The notes under the pieces: model-generated
Told to the model about the DNA's origin: nothing
Databases searched by the model: none
The model's input: only the letters and a program-made list of their open reading frames with translations
In this document: piece by piece, positions 56,983 through 64,000 of the stretch
Layout of the letters: each line of letters starts with the position of its first letter
Position numbering within the stretch: position 1 is the first letter of the stretch
Assembly: GCA_963732845.1 (NCBI GenBank)
Contig: CAVTBE010000021.1
Coordinates: 62,001-126,000, forward strand
From: CAVSRC01 sp963732845
GTDB lineage: Bacteria > Pseudomonadota > Alphaproteobacteria > Rhizobiales > Kaistiaceae
Direction: 5' to 3'
Length of the DNA stretch: 64,000 nt
Translations under genes and position numbers: made by a program

Positions 56983-57417
56983 TCAAAGTCCGGCCTCGGG
57001 GGCATCGGGGCAGGTGTTGTCACGGCCGCGGATCCAGCCGCGCGACGTCCATTTCTTTGGGTCGATGACGCCGGTGTCGGGATCCTTCTCGAAAAAGGTG
57101 AAGCAATTGGTGCCGTCGCGTTCGACGGTGAAGCAGGCGCCGTCCTGGCCCTCGTAGAAGGTGCAGAACTGGCCGTCCTCGACCGACCACTCGCCGCTGT
57201 CGGCGGCCACGGCGTCCCAATAGCGGATGGTGCCGTCCTCGTGATAGGCCTCGGTGAAATAGTTGCCGTCGAAGTAGACGCCGTCGAACGTGGCGCCGCC
57301 GAGCGTGGCCTCGATCTCGGCACCGCTCATGCGCTCGCCGGCGGTCGCCGGCCCCGCGACAAGGGCGATGAGCACTGCGGCAGCGAGACGCCTGACACGC
57401 TTGTCCGTTGACTTCAT
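56983..57417 (-). CDS. Secreted protein of unknown function
   Basis: 144 residues; signal peptide MKSTDKRVRRLAAAVLIALV with ATA cleavage site, then a small mature domain with MSGAEIEATLGGATFDGVYF, GQFCTFYEGQDGACFTVERD and TNCFTFFEKDPDTG, and four Cys that could form two disulfides. The type is common in rhizobia and of unknown role. Start at ATG 57417; the frame is open further upstream without a signal. Divergent from asd. Confidence 0.78.
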   Translation of the reverse strand: MKSTDKRVRRLAAAVLIALVAGPATAGERMSGAEIEATLGGATFDGVYFDGNYFTEAYHEDGTIRYWDAVAADSGEWSVEDGQFCTFYEGQDGACFTVERDGTNCFTFFEKDPDTGVIDPKKWTSRGWIRGRDNTCPDAPEAGL

Positions 57418-57677
57418 GGGTCTTTCGCGTAGAAGGGGCGCGGTTTTTCGGCGGGCGATCGCATGATCACGCACCTTGCCATTGCCGCGTTCCTGACTGT
57501 CCCGGTACGCTTCGCCGGCGAGCGGCTATCTACGCCCAAAACGACTGGGAAAACTACCAAAACCACCTGACGCTCGCACCTGGCTCGACACGCTCTCCCC
57601 GGCCAGGCCGCGGGATGAGAAACCGGGTGCTGCCAAGGCACGCGGGCGCCAGGGGAGAGGAGCGGGAGTTCGAGATC

Positions 57678-58712
57678 ATGGGCTACAAGGTTGCGGTCGC
57701 CGGGGCCACCGGCAATGTCGGCCGCGAAATGCTGGGGGTGCTCGCCGAGCGCGGCTTCCCGGCGGACGAAGTGGTGGCGCTCGCCTCACGGCGCAGCCAG
57801 GGCACCGAGGTGTCCTATGGCGACCACACGCTGAAGGTGAAGGCGCTCGACACCTACGATTTCTCCGACACCGACATCTGCCTGATGTCGGCGGGCGGGT
57901 CGGTGTCGAAGGAATGGTCGCCGAAGATCGGGGCACAAGGCTGCGTCGTCATCGATAATTCCTCGGCCTGGCGCACCGATCCCGACGTGCCGCTGATCGT
58001 GCCGGAAGTGAACGCCGACGCCATCACCGGCTTTTCAAAAAAGAACATCATCGCCAACCCGAACTGCTCGACGGCGCAACTGGTCGTGGCGCTGAAGCCG
58101 CTGCACGACCGGGCGCATATCAGGCGCGTGGTGGTGTCGACCTATCAGTCGGTCTCCGGTGCCGGCAAGGAAGCGATGGACGAGCTGTTCACCCAGACCC
58201 GCGCCATCTTCGTCTCCGATCCGGTCGAGGCCAAGAAGTTCCCCAAGCGCATCGCCTTCAACGTGATTCCGCATATCGACGTCTTCATGGACGACGGCTT
58301 CACCAAGGAAGAATGGAAGATGGTGGCCGAGACCAAGAAGATCCTCGATCCGAAGATCAAGCTGGTAGCGACCTGCGTGCGCGTGCCGGTGTTCATCAGC
58401 CATTCCGAGGCGGTGACGATCGAGTTCGACAACCCGATCACCGCAGACGAAGCGCGCGACATCCTGCGCGAGGCGCCGGGCTGCCTGGTGGTCGACAAGC
58501 GCGAGCCCGGCGGCTACGTGACGCCGCACGAGGCAGCCGGCGAGGACGCCACCTATATCAGCCGCATCCGCGAGGACCCGACGGTCGACAACGGCCTGGT
58601 GATGTGGGTGGTCTCGGACAACCTGCGCAAGGGCGCGGCGCTGAACGCCGTGCAGATCGCCGAGGTCCTGGTCAACCGCAAGCTGATCCAGCCGAAGCGC
58701 GAGGCTGCCTAG
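57678..58712 (+). CDS. asd: Aspartate-semialdehyde dehydrogenase
   Basis: Makes aspartate semialdehyde for lysine, threonine, methionine and diaminopimelate synthesis. 344 residues: VAVAGATGNVGREMLGVLAE, ALASRRSQGTEVSYGDHTLK, the catalytic Cys in NPNCSTAQLV, TYQSVSGAGKEAMDEL and VRVPVFISHSEAVTIEF, with the catalytic His. The ATG at 57678 gives the family N-terminus with GGGAG upstream. Followed 23 bases later by a 2H phosphoesterase-like gene. Confidence 0.98.
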   Translation: MGYKVAVAGATGNVGREMLGVLAERGFPADEVVALASRRSQGTEVSYGDHTLKVKALDTYDFSDTDICLMSAGGSVSKEWSPKIGAQGCVVIDNSSAWRTDPDVPLIVPEVNADAITGFSKKNIIANPNCSTAQLVVALKPLHDRAHIRRVVVSTYQSVSGAGKEAMDELFTQTRAIFVSDPVEAKKFPKRIAFNVIPHIDVFMDDGFTKEEWKMVAETKKILDPKIKLVATCVRVPVFISHSEAVTIEFDNPITADEARDILREAPGCLVVDKREPGGYVTPHEAAGEDATYISRIREDPTVDNGLVMWVVSDNLRKGAALNAVQIAEVLVNRKLIQPKREAA

Positions 58713-58735
58713 GCGCCCGACGGCCGGAGGACGTC

Positions 58736-59272
58736 TTGCCCTATACGGTGCAGCTCGATCTCGACGCCGGGACGAATGCGGCGCTCGAGGCGCTGGCGCA
58801 TTTTCTCGGCCGCGTCCCGGGCATCGAGACCGTTCGCGACATCGGCGATGTCCATCACCTGTCGTTGGCGATCTACGACACGCTGGACGAGGAGTCGTTC
58901 GCCGCCGGACTGGAGCGCTTCGCGGCGACGATGCACGCAGTCCCGATCATGTTCGCCGGGCTTGGCGTCTTCACTCGGCCGAGCGGCGTTCTTTACGTCG
59001 CGCCGGTGGTGACCGATGCACTGCTGGCGCTCCATCGTGGCTTCCACGAGGCCGCGGCGAACTGGTCGGGGGAGTGCTGGCAGCATTACCGGCCATCGCA
59101 GTGGGTGCCGCATGTCACGCTGGCGATGGAGAAGGAGAGCGACGGCAACGGACTGGAACAGGCCTTGGCGATTGTGCGCCGGCACTGGCGCCCCGGCTCG
59201 GCCCGTCTCGACGCCGTGCGGCTGGTCCGGTTCCGCCCGGTCGAGACCTTGCTCCTGCAGAACGTGAGCTGA
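58736..59272 (+). CDS. 2H phosphoesterase / 2'-5' RNA ligase-like protein
   Basis: 178 residues with the two HxS/T motifs that define the superfamily: HHLSLAIYD (near residue 40) and PHVTLAMEK (about 125). Members hydrolyse cyclic phosphates of RNA or nucleotides. The TTG start at 58736 has CGGAGG five bases upstream, and the family N-terminus begins there; there is no ATG in reach. It is in the asd transcription unit. The substrate is unknown. Confidence 0.78.
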   Translation: MPYTVQLDLDAGTNAALEALAHFLGRVPGIETVRDIGDVHHLSLAIYDTLDEESFAAGLERFAATMHAVPIMFAGLGVFTRPSGVLYVAPVVTDALLALHRGFHEAAANWSGECWQHYRPSQWVPHVTLAMEKESDGNGLEQALAIVRRHWRPGSARLDAVRLVRFRPVETLLLQNVS

Positions 59273-59307
59273 CAGGCGGCAGCCCGCGTCTCGCCGTAAT
59301 CTTCGGG

Positions 59308-59341
59308 TTGTTCTCGGCCCCGTGGAGGGTGCCGAGAACAA
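59308..59341 (+). promoter_or_regulatory. Hairpin in the leader of the META-domain gene
   Basis: Perfect 11-bp inverted repeat TTGTTCTCGGC / GCCGAGAACAA around a 12-base loop. It lies between the 2H gene stop and the META gene start. There is no T run after it. A GTG at 59322, which would extend the META frame upstream, falls inside the loop. Confidence 0.55.
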
Positions 59342-59357
59342 GCGGAGACTGCGTGCC

Positions 59358-59798
59358 ATGCTGGCGAAATCCATCCTCCAATCCCTCATGCGGATCGCGA
59401 CGCTTGCGGTCCTTGTCGCTGCGTTCGGTGCCGTCTCAGCGGGCGCCGCCGATGCCAGCCTGGCCGGCACCCACTGGCGGCTGGTGTCGGTGGATGGCGT
59501 GGCGGCCGATCTCAGCCGGCGCGAGCCGTTCATCCTTCTCGACGCAGACGGGCGGCTCGCCGGCACCACCGGCTGCAACCGCTTCGCCGGCGGCTATGTG
59601 GTCGATGGCGCCTATCTGAGCTTCGGCCAGGTCGCCACGACGCGCATGTATTGCGCGACAGTATGGGAGCAGGAGCGGGCGATCCTCGACGCGCTGCCGC
59701 TGGTGGCGCGCTGGCAGGTCAGCGGCGACCGGCTGGAGCTTCTCGGTGGAAGCGGGCGGGTGCTCGCCGTCTTCCAGGCGGTGCCCGCCGCAGACTGA
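59358..59798 (+). CDS. Secreted META-domain protein (HslJ-like)
   Basis: 146 residues with a signal peptide (MLAKSILQSLMRIATLAVLV), then a META domain: AGTHWRLVSVDGVAADLSRR, FILLDADGRLAGTTGCNRFA-type core with the paired Cys, TTRMYCATVWEQERAILDAL. META domains are found in HslJ and other secreted proteins; role unclear. The ATG at 59358 is chosen over GTG 59322 because the latter would be inside a hairpin loop and because GGAG lies 11 bases upstream. Confidence 0.8.
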   Translation: MLAKSILQSLMRIATLAVLVAAFGAVSAGAADASLAGTHWRLVSVDGVAADLSRREPFILLDADGRLAGTTGCNRFAGGYVVDGAYLSFGQVATTRMYCATVWEQERAILDALPLVARWQVSGDRLELLGGSGRVLAVFQAVPAAD

Positions 59799-59810
59799 CC
59801 GCCCGGCCGG

Positions 59811-60293
59811 TCAGGCCGGCGCCTCGCCGAGCACGCCGTCCAGCCGCTCGTAGCTCTGCGCCATGCCGCCGGTCATGCCGGTGGCCAGCGCCGCATCGCG
59901 GACCGCGCGCGAGGCATAGCTGATGGTCAGTGTCATGGTGGTGCGGCCGTCTTTCTCCGCGAAGACGGTCGTCGTCAGCGCCTCGGCCATGTCTTCGCCT
60001 TCGAAGGCTTCGGTGCAGACGAGGCGGACCGGCGCGGCGATCTCGCGATAGCTGCCGACAAGGCTGAATTCCTTGCCGCTTTCGTCGTTGCGCCAGACAT
60101 AGCGGAAGCGGCCGCCGACCCTGAGGTCGATCTCGCAGACCGGCATCGACCAGCCGGGCGGCCCGAGCAGCCAGCGGCGGACCAGTGCCGGCCTGGTGTG
60201 GCAATCGAAGACGAGGGCTGCGGGCGCATCGAAGATGCGCGTGCACACCACGTCAAAATCGTTCGGCGTCGCGACGGCGAGTTCGTGGGGCAT
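59811..60293 (-). CDS. SRPBCC/AHSA1-domain protein
   Basis: 160 residues of the START-like SRPBCC fold: RIFDAPAALVFDCHTRPALV, RRWLLGPPGWSMPVCEIDLR, VGGRFRYVWRNDESGKEF and TISYASRAVRDAALATGM near the C-terminus. Third gene of an arsR-VOC-SRPBCC unit, an arrangement common in bacteria; ligand unknown. Start ATG 60293, ten bases after the VOC gene stop; an ATG at 60314 would overlap that gene. Confidence 0.88.
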   Translation of the reverse strand: MPHELAVATPNDFDVVCTRIFDAPAALVFDCHTRPALVRRWLLGPPGWSMPVCEIDLRVGGRFRYVWRNDESGKEFSLVGSYREIAAPVRLVCTEAFEGEDMAEALTTTVFAEKDGRTTMTLTISYASRAVRDAALATGMTGGMAQSYERLDGVLGEAPA

Positions 60294-60303
60294 GGGCGCG
60301 CGC

Positions 60304-60786
60304 TCAGCCGGCAAAGGCGCGCTCGAGCGCGGCCACGTCGATCTTGCCCATCTTGAGCATGGCGTTCATGGCGCGGCCGGCCGCGGCGCGATCCTCGCTC
60401 TGGAGCAGCTTGCCGAGGGCGTCCGGCACGATCTGCCAGGAGACGCCGAACCTGTCCTTGAGCCAGCCGCAGCGGCCGGGCCTGCCGGCTTCGCCGAGCT
60501 TCTCCCAGAAGCGATCGACCTCATCCTGCGTGGCGCAGTGGACCATGAAGGAGATCGCCTCGCTGAACTGGACGGTCGGTCCGCCGTTCAGCGCCATGTA
60601 GGGCGTCCCACGCAGGCGGAAGGACACGGTCATGGCCGAGCCGGGCGGCCGCCCGTGGACCTCCTTGCCTTCCTCGCCATAGCGGCTGACGGAGGTGATG
60701 GCCGAATCCTCGAAGATCGAGACGTAGAAATTCGCCGCCTCTTCGGCTTGCGAGTCGAACCACAGAAATGGCGTGATGCCTGTCAT
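60304..60786 (-). CDS. VOC-family protein, PhnB-like
   Basis: 160 residues: GITPFLWFDSQAEEAANFYV and GTPYMALNGGPTVQFSEAIS, then GWLKDRFGVSWQIVPDALGK, the 3-demethylubiquinone-methyltransferase-like/PhnB branch of the VOC superfamily. Second gene of the arsR unit, overlapping the regulator by ATGA. Probably co-regulated with the SRPBCC gene. The metal site is degenerate and function cannot be stated. Confidence 0.9.
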   Translation of the reverse strand: MTGITPFLWFDSQAEEAANFYVSIFEDSAITSVSRYGEEGKEVHGRPPGSAMTVSFRLRGTPYMALNGGPTVQFSEAISFMVHCATQDEVDRFWEKLGEAGRPGRCGWLKDRFGVSWQIVPDALGKLLQSEDRAAAGRAMNAMLKMGKIDVAALERAFAG

Positions 60787-61142
60787 TGGCCGGTTTCCCC
60801 GGTTTGCGTATCGCTGGCTTGCAGATCTTCAAGGAGCGCATCGAGGCGGCGGTAGGTGGCTTCGGCGCGCCGGCGGAAGGGCTCGAGCCAGCCGGTGGCT
60901 TCGGCGAGGCGTTCCACCTCGAGCCGGCATGGCCGCTTCTGCGCCTCGCGGCTGCGCGAAATGAGGCCGGCCTGCTCCAGCACCTTCAGATGGCGGGAGA
61001 CCGCCGGCTGGCTCATGGCAAATGGCTCGGCCAGCTCCATGACCGTGGCCTCGCCGTCCATCAGCCGGGCGAGAATTGCCCGCCGTGTGGGGTCGGCGAG
61101 CGCGCTGAAGGTGGTATCGAGTTCGGCCGGCGTCATGTCCAT
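60783..61142 (-). CDS. ArsR-family repressor of the arsR-VOC-SRPBCC unit
   Basis: 119 residues, winged helix with SALADPTRRAILARLMDGEA, TVMELAEPFAMSQPAVSRHL and KVLEQAGLISRSREAQKRPC. No cysteine in the helices that bind arsenic or zinc in other family members, so a non-metal signal is likely. First gene of the unit; a perfect inverted repeat overlaps the promoter and start, suggesting autorepression. Start taken as ATG 61142; ATG 61136 and TTG 61148 are also in frame. Confidence 0.88.
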   Translation of the reverse strand: MDMTPAELDTTFSALADPTRRAILARLMDGEATVMELAEPFAMSQPAVSRHLKVLEQAGLISRSREAQKRPCRLEVERLAEATGWLEPFRRRAEATYRRLDALLEDLQASDTQTGETGQ

Positions 61143-61172
61143 AACCAATCACATATATAATGTATTGGTTAT
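61141..61172 (-). promoter_or_regulatory. ArsR-type operator at the arsR unit promoter
   Basis: Inverted repeat ATAACCAAT / ATTGGTTAT, nine perfect base pairs with a 14-base AT-rich spacer. The right arm overlaps TATAAC (61173-61168 on the minus strand), which lies 15 bases after TTGACA (61194-61189). The left arm overlaps the start codon. This layout is that of an autoregulated ArsR-family promoter with a very short leader. Confidence 0.7.
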
Positions 61173-61546
61173 AGACATCCGTTGGCGCTGTCAAGCGGCC
61201 AAAAAGGTGCCGCCGCCGGGGGGCGACCGGCGGCGGCTGGGCTTGCGACTGCAAGGGGTTGCGGGGAGGGAGGACGTAACCCTGTTCGTCGTGGGCGACG
61301 AAACCGCAGCCGCAGCCTGTTCCTGAAACTTTTCTTCTCCTCCTTCGCCTCCGGGCGGCCATGCCGTCCTCTCGTGACCAAGAGATAGGAGCCCTTGGCG
61401 CCGGCCGTTGTTAGGGACCTCACAAGGGGGCGGCGGGCGGTCGGGGGTGGGTGCAGGCGGGGTGAACGCGCGGGACCGCGGCCGGTTGACGATGGCTGAC
61501 GAGCCGGCTTGGGGAACGGCATGAACCGCGCTATGGCTGTGCCACC
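61173..61546. other. Gene-free stretch between the arsR unit and the glycolipid cassette
   Basis: Beyond the arsR promoter elements I see no gene, tRNA, repeat or terminator here. A short open frame (61182-61388) is very Arg/Gly-rich with no ribosome site and was not accepted. The promoter of the cassette that starts at 61547 must lie in this stretch, but I could not recognise it. Confidence 0.5.
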
Positions 61547-62548
61547 ATGAATGCAGAGCGCCCGGTGACCTCCCCCAAGATTACCGTCGTCATCCCGGTC
61601 CTCAACGAAGCCGAGGGTCTCGACGCGCTCGTGGCGGAACTCGCCAGGTGCCTCGACGGGCGCGACTTCGCCTGGTCGGTTCTGTTCGTCGACGACGGCT
61701 CGACCGACGGGACACTGCAGCGCATCCGCGACCTCAACGCCGCCGATCGGCGCTTTACCGCCATCTCCTTCAGCCGCAACTTCGGCAAGGAGATCGCGCT
61801 TGCCGCCGGGCTGCGCCACGCCGAGGGCGATGCGGTGGTGATCATGGATGCCGACCTGCAGCAACCGCCGAGCATGATCCCGGACTTCGTCGCCGAATGG
61901 CGCAAGGGCGGCAAGATCGTTTTCGGCAAGCGCGAGACCCGCCGCTACGACAGCGCCTTCCGGCGCGGCATCTCGCGGATCTTCCATTCGGTCTTCAACC
62001 GGATCACGCGCACGCCGCTGCCGGTCGGCATGGTCGATTTCCTGCTCCTCGACCGCAAGGCGGTCGACGCCTTCAACCGCCTCGACGAGCGCACGCGATT
62101 CTCCAAGGGCCTCTACGCCTGGATCGGCTTCAAGCAAGCCTCCATCCCGTTCGATTACGGCGAGCGGCAGGCAGGGGGATCGCGCTTCAGCTTCCTGCGC
62201 CTGGCCAGCTTCGCCCTCGACGGCTTCGTTTCCTTTTCCACCCTGCCGCTGAAGGTGTGGTCCTATATCGGCGCGATGATCTCGCTGGCGGCGCTCGCCT
62301 ATGGCATCTATTTCCTCCTGCGCAGCCTCTTCGTCGGGGTCGACGTGCCCGGCTACCCGTCGCTGATCGTGTCGATCATGTTCTTCGCCGGGGTGCAGCT
62401 CGTCTCGCTCGGCGTCATCGGCGAGTATCTGGCGCGCATCTACGAGGAGGTGAAGGCGCGGCCGCTCTATGTGATCGCCGAGGAGATCGGCACCGGTGAC
62501 GGCGCGAAGACCGCGCCCGTGTCGCGCCCGCTGCGAAAGCCGGCATGA
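61547..62548 (+). CDS. GT2-family glycosyltransferase, DPM1/ArnC-like
   Basis: 333 residues. GT2 domain with ITVVIPVLNEAEGLDALVAE, LFVDDGSTDGT, FSRNFGKEIALAAGLRHAEG and MDADLQQPPSM, then two C-terminal membrane segments (GAMISLAALAYGIYFLLRS; IVSIMFFAGVQLVSLGVIG) of the polyprenyl-phosphate glycosyltransferase type. It probably makes a polyprenyl-phosphate-linked sugar at the inner membrane. The stop overlaps the next gene by ATGA, forming a cassette with a ChbG-like gene and a GtrA-like gene. Confidence 0.92.
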   Translation: MNAERPVTSPKITVVIPVLNEAEGLDALVAELARCLDGRDFAWSVLFVDDGSTDGTLQRIRDLNAADRRFTAISFSRNFGKEIALAAGLRHAEGDAVVIMDADLQQPPSMIPDFVAEWRKGGKIVFGKRETRRYDSAFRRGISRIFHSVFNRITRTPLPVGMVDFLLLDRKAVDAFNRLDERTRFSKGLYAWIGFKQASIPFDYGERQAGGSRFSFLRLASFALDGFVSFSTLPLKVWSYIGAMISLAALAYGIYFLLRSLFVGVDVPGYPSLIVSIMFFAGVQLVSLGVIGEYLARIYEEVKARPLYVIAEEIGTGDGAKTAPVSRPLRKPA

Positions 62549-63417
62549 TGGCGCCGATCATCCTCAACGGCGACGACTACGGCATGACCCGGGGCGTCTC
62601 GGACGGCATCCTGAAACTGGCCGAAGCCGGCCGGCTGTCGGCGACCAGCGCCATGGTCAACATGCGGTACTGGCCGGACATGGCGGCTGCGGCGGTGGCC
62701 CTGCGCGACCGCTTCGCAGTCGGGCTGCACCTCAACCTCACCTTCGGGGCACCATTGGGCGCCATGCCGAAACTGGCGCCGACCGGCGACCTGCCGCCGC
62801 CCGACAGGGTGATCGGCCGGGCGGTCAGCCGCGCGATCGACAGACAGGAGATCGCCGACGAGATCGAGCGTCAGCTCGACCGCTTCGAGGCGGCGGCCGG
62901 CGTGCCGCCGGATTTCGTTGACGGTCATCACCACGTGCATGCCCTGCCGGGCATTCGCGAGGCGCTGCTGGATGTGCTGAAGCGGCGCTTTCCGGCCGGC
63001 GGCCCGCTGGTCCGCGATCCGGCCGACCGGGTCTCGGCGATCCTGAAGCGCGGGGGCGCGGTCAGCAAGGCGTTGAGGGCACTGATGCTTTCCTACGGCT
63101 TCGGCGGACAGGTGGAAGCGGCGGGCTTTCCCACCAATCGCGGCTTCTCCGGCTATTCGCGCTTCGGGGCGGTTCCCTATGCGACGGAGTTCGCCGGCTT
63201 CCTGATCGCGGCCGGACCGCGGCCAATGATCATGTGTCATCCGGGACTGGCCGACGACGAACTGGGCGCCGACGACGAGATTGCTGCGCGGCGCCCGGAG
63301 GAGCACGCCTTCCTCTCCGGTCATGACGGCCTGCCCGATCTCATCTGGCATGTGACGGCCCGCGACGTGGCCGGCTTTCCCTGGGCCGCATCGGGCGGTC
63401 CGGCCGAGGCCGGCTGA
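62545..63417 (+). CDS. ChbG/HpnK-family deacetylase
   Basis: 290 residues of the YdjC-like family: metal motif LNGDDYGMTRGVSDGI, GLHLNLTFG and FVDGHHHVHALPGIREAL, then MCHPGLADDEL. Members such as HpnK and ChbG remove acetyl groups from hopanoid- or chito-oligosaccharide-linked N-acetylglucosamine. Placed between a GT2 enzyme and a GtrA-like flippase, it may act on a lipid-linked sugar; a hopanoid role is possible but no hpn genes are in view. Confidence 0.9.
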   Translation: MMAPIILNGDDYGMTRGVSDGILKLAEAGRLSATSAMVNMRYWPDMAAAAVALRDRFAVGLHLNLTFGAPLGAMPKLAPTGDLPPPDRVIGRAVSRAIDRQEIADEIERQLDRFEAAAGVPPDFVDGHHHVHALPGIREALLDVLKRRFPAGGPLVRDPADRVSAILKRGGAVSKALRALMLSYGFGGQVEAAGFPTNRGFSGYSRFGAVPYATEFAGFLIAAGPRPMIMCHPGLADDELGADDEIAARRPEEHAFLSGHDGLPDLIWHVTARDVAGFPWAASGGPAEAG

Positions 63418-63418
63418 G

Positions 63419-63835
63419 ATGACCGGGGACGGGCGTCCGCTCGACTATCGTTCGTTCCGCCACTGGGGCGGCTTCATCTTCTCCGGCGGCAGCGCCTTCC
63501 TGGTCGATGCCGCCATCAATACCGGGCTCATCCATTTCGTCGGGCTCAGCCCGTTCGTCAGCCGGTTGATTTCCATCGGCTGCGCCATGGTGTTCGCCTG
63601 GGCCATGCACCGGCGCGTGACCTTTGCCGTCGCGGCGCCGCCCAGCCTTGGCGAGTTCGCCCGCTTCGTCACCGTCGCCGGCGGCGCCAATGCGCTGAAC
63701 TACCTGATCTATGCGGGGATTCTGCTCGCTTGGCCGGCAACATGGCCGTTTGCCGCGCTGGTGGTGAGCACGGGGATCGCGACGGCGGCGTCCTATCTCG
63801 GCTTCCGCTTCGGCGTGTTCCGGCGCGAGCCGTAA
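63419..63835 (+). CDS. GtrA-family membrane protein
   Basis: 138 residues, four membrane segments, GtrA-like fold: FIFSGGSAFLVDAAINTGLI, GCAMVFAWAMHRRVTFAVA and SYLGFRFGVFRREP at the end. GtrA proteins are thought to flip polyprenyl-linked glucose or related sugars across the inner membrane. Start is one base after the preceding stop, completing a synthesis-modification-flipping cassette. Confidence 0.9.
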   Translation: MTGDGRPLDYRSFRHWGGFIFSGGSAFLVDAAINTGLIHFVGLSPFVSRLISIGCAMVFAWAMHRRVTFAVAAPPSLGEFARFVTVAGGANALNYLIYAGILLAWPATWPFAALVVSTGIATAASYLGFRFGVFRREP

Positions 63836-64000
63836 TCAGTCGTCCGGGAAATCGGCGATGGTGACGCCGGTGGCCGGGGCGCCGATCGCGTCCTGGCAGG
63901 CGGCCAGCGGCAGTTCGTCGAGGCCGTCGCGCTCGGCGGCCTCGACCAGATGGCACACGGCGGCCGATGCGCGGGCGGTGGCGTCCTGTGGCGCGGCGCC
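63836..64000 (-). CDS. 3' end of an unrecognised gene (partial)
   Basis: The minus-strand frame is open for 54 codons from the window edge to a stop at 63836, one base past the convergent GtrA stop. The visible C-terminus has HLVEAAERDGLDELPLAACQ, then DAIGAPATGVTIADFPDD. It cannot be assigned from this fragment. Confidence 0.5.
   Translation of the reverse strand, partial: GAAPQDATARASAAVCHLVEAAERDGLDELPLAACQDAIGAPATGVTIADFPDD

Noticed and set aside
57537..57566. Three AAAAC blocks upstream of asd as possible direct repeats for a regulator
   Set aside because: Uneven spacing (12 and 9 bases) and no symmetry; may be chance in an A-rich patch.
59322..59357. GTG 59322 as the start of the META-domain gene
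   Set aside because: It lies in the loop of a perfect hairpin, and the signal peptide is better formed from ATG 59358.
61182..61388. 68-codon plus-strand open frame
   Set aside because: Arg/Gly/Ser-rich composition, no ribosome site, and overlaps the arsR promoter; no family resemblance.

Overview
The window looks like chromosome of an alphaproteobacterium of the order Hyphomicrobiales (Rhizobiales). This rests on the very high GC content, the rhizobial flagellar order flgG-flgA-flgI-motE-flgH-fliL-fliP-flagellin-fliF...motB-motC-fliK with the order-specific MotC/MotE proteins, an FtcR/Rem-type flagellar regulator, a Mic60 homologue inside a hemC-hemD-mic60-hemY operon, and copies of the CCTCAtggTGAGG...CCTCAgaaTGAGG interspersed repeat. 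No rRNA, tRNA, insertion sequence, phage or CRISPR was seen.

Layout. 1-16.3 kb: one flagellar block on the + strand (rod, P-ring, L-ring and export genes; flagellin with its own terminator; fliF, a FliH-like gene, motB, motC, fliK, a lytic transglycosylase, a CheY-like protein and FtcR). 16.5-24.1 kb: an orphan two-cysteine ArsR repressor of the BigR/SqrR type, then an M20 amidohydrolase, a complete peptide-type ABC importer (binding protein, two permeases, fused double ATPase) and an SDR dehydrogenase, reading as one uptake-and-degradation cassette. 24.2-29.8 kb: accessory small genes (repeat unit, orphan BrnA-type antitoxin, gluconokinase, VOC protein, M48 protease with LemA, secreted hypotheticals, cupin). 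29.9-33.7 kb: two tandem TPR-glycosyltransferase paralogues. 33.7-46.9 kb: thermonuclease-like protein, HtpX, RsmB, heparinase II/III, PurH, AcsA, polysaccharide deacetylase, EVE protein, SLT-SPOR protein, GpsA, TsaD. 47.1-51.8 kb: hemC-hemD-mic60-hemY. 51.9-53.7 kb: a solitary SLOG-type nucleotide-sensor/membrane protein, the best candidate here for a poorly described system. 53.8-64 kb: leuB and a small membrane protein, mntH with a Fur/Mur-like palindrome, asd and a 2H phosphoesterase, a META protein, an arsR-VOC-SRPBCC operon with a clear operator, and a glycolipid cassette (GT2, ChbG/YdjC-type, GtrA).

Reading frames. About two dozen single-base frame breaks (mostly +1) fall in only two stretches, about 9.2-20.0 kb and 34.1-38.5 kb, and they hit housekeeping as well as motility genes. 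A separate in-frame amber codon interrupts the deacetylase near 42.8 kb. The two-block clustering and the insertion bias suggest locally poor consensus sequence rather than gene decay, so most broken genes below are described as one gene with the position of each break. All coordinates of breaks are good to a few bases only.
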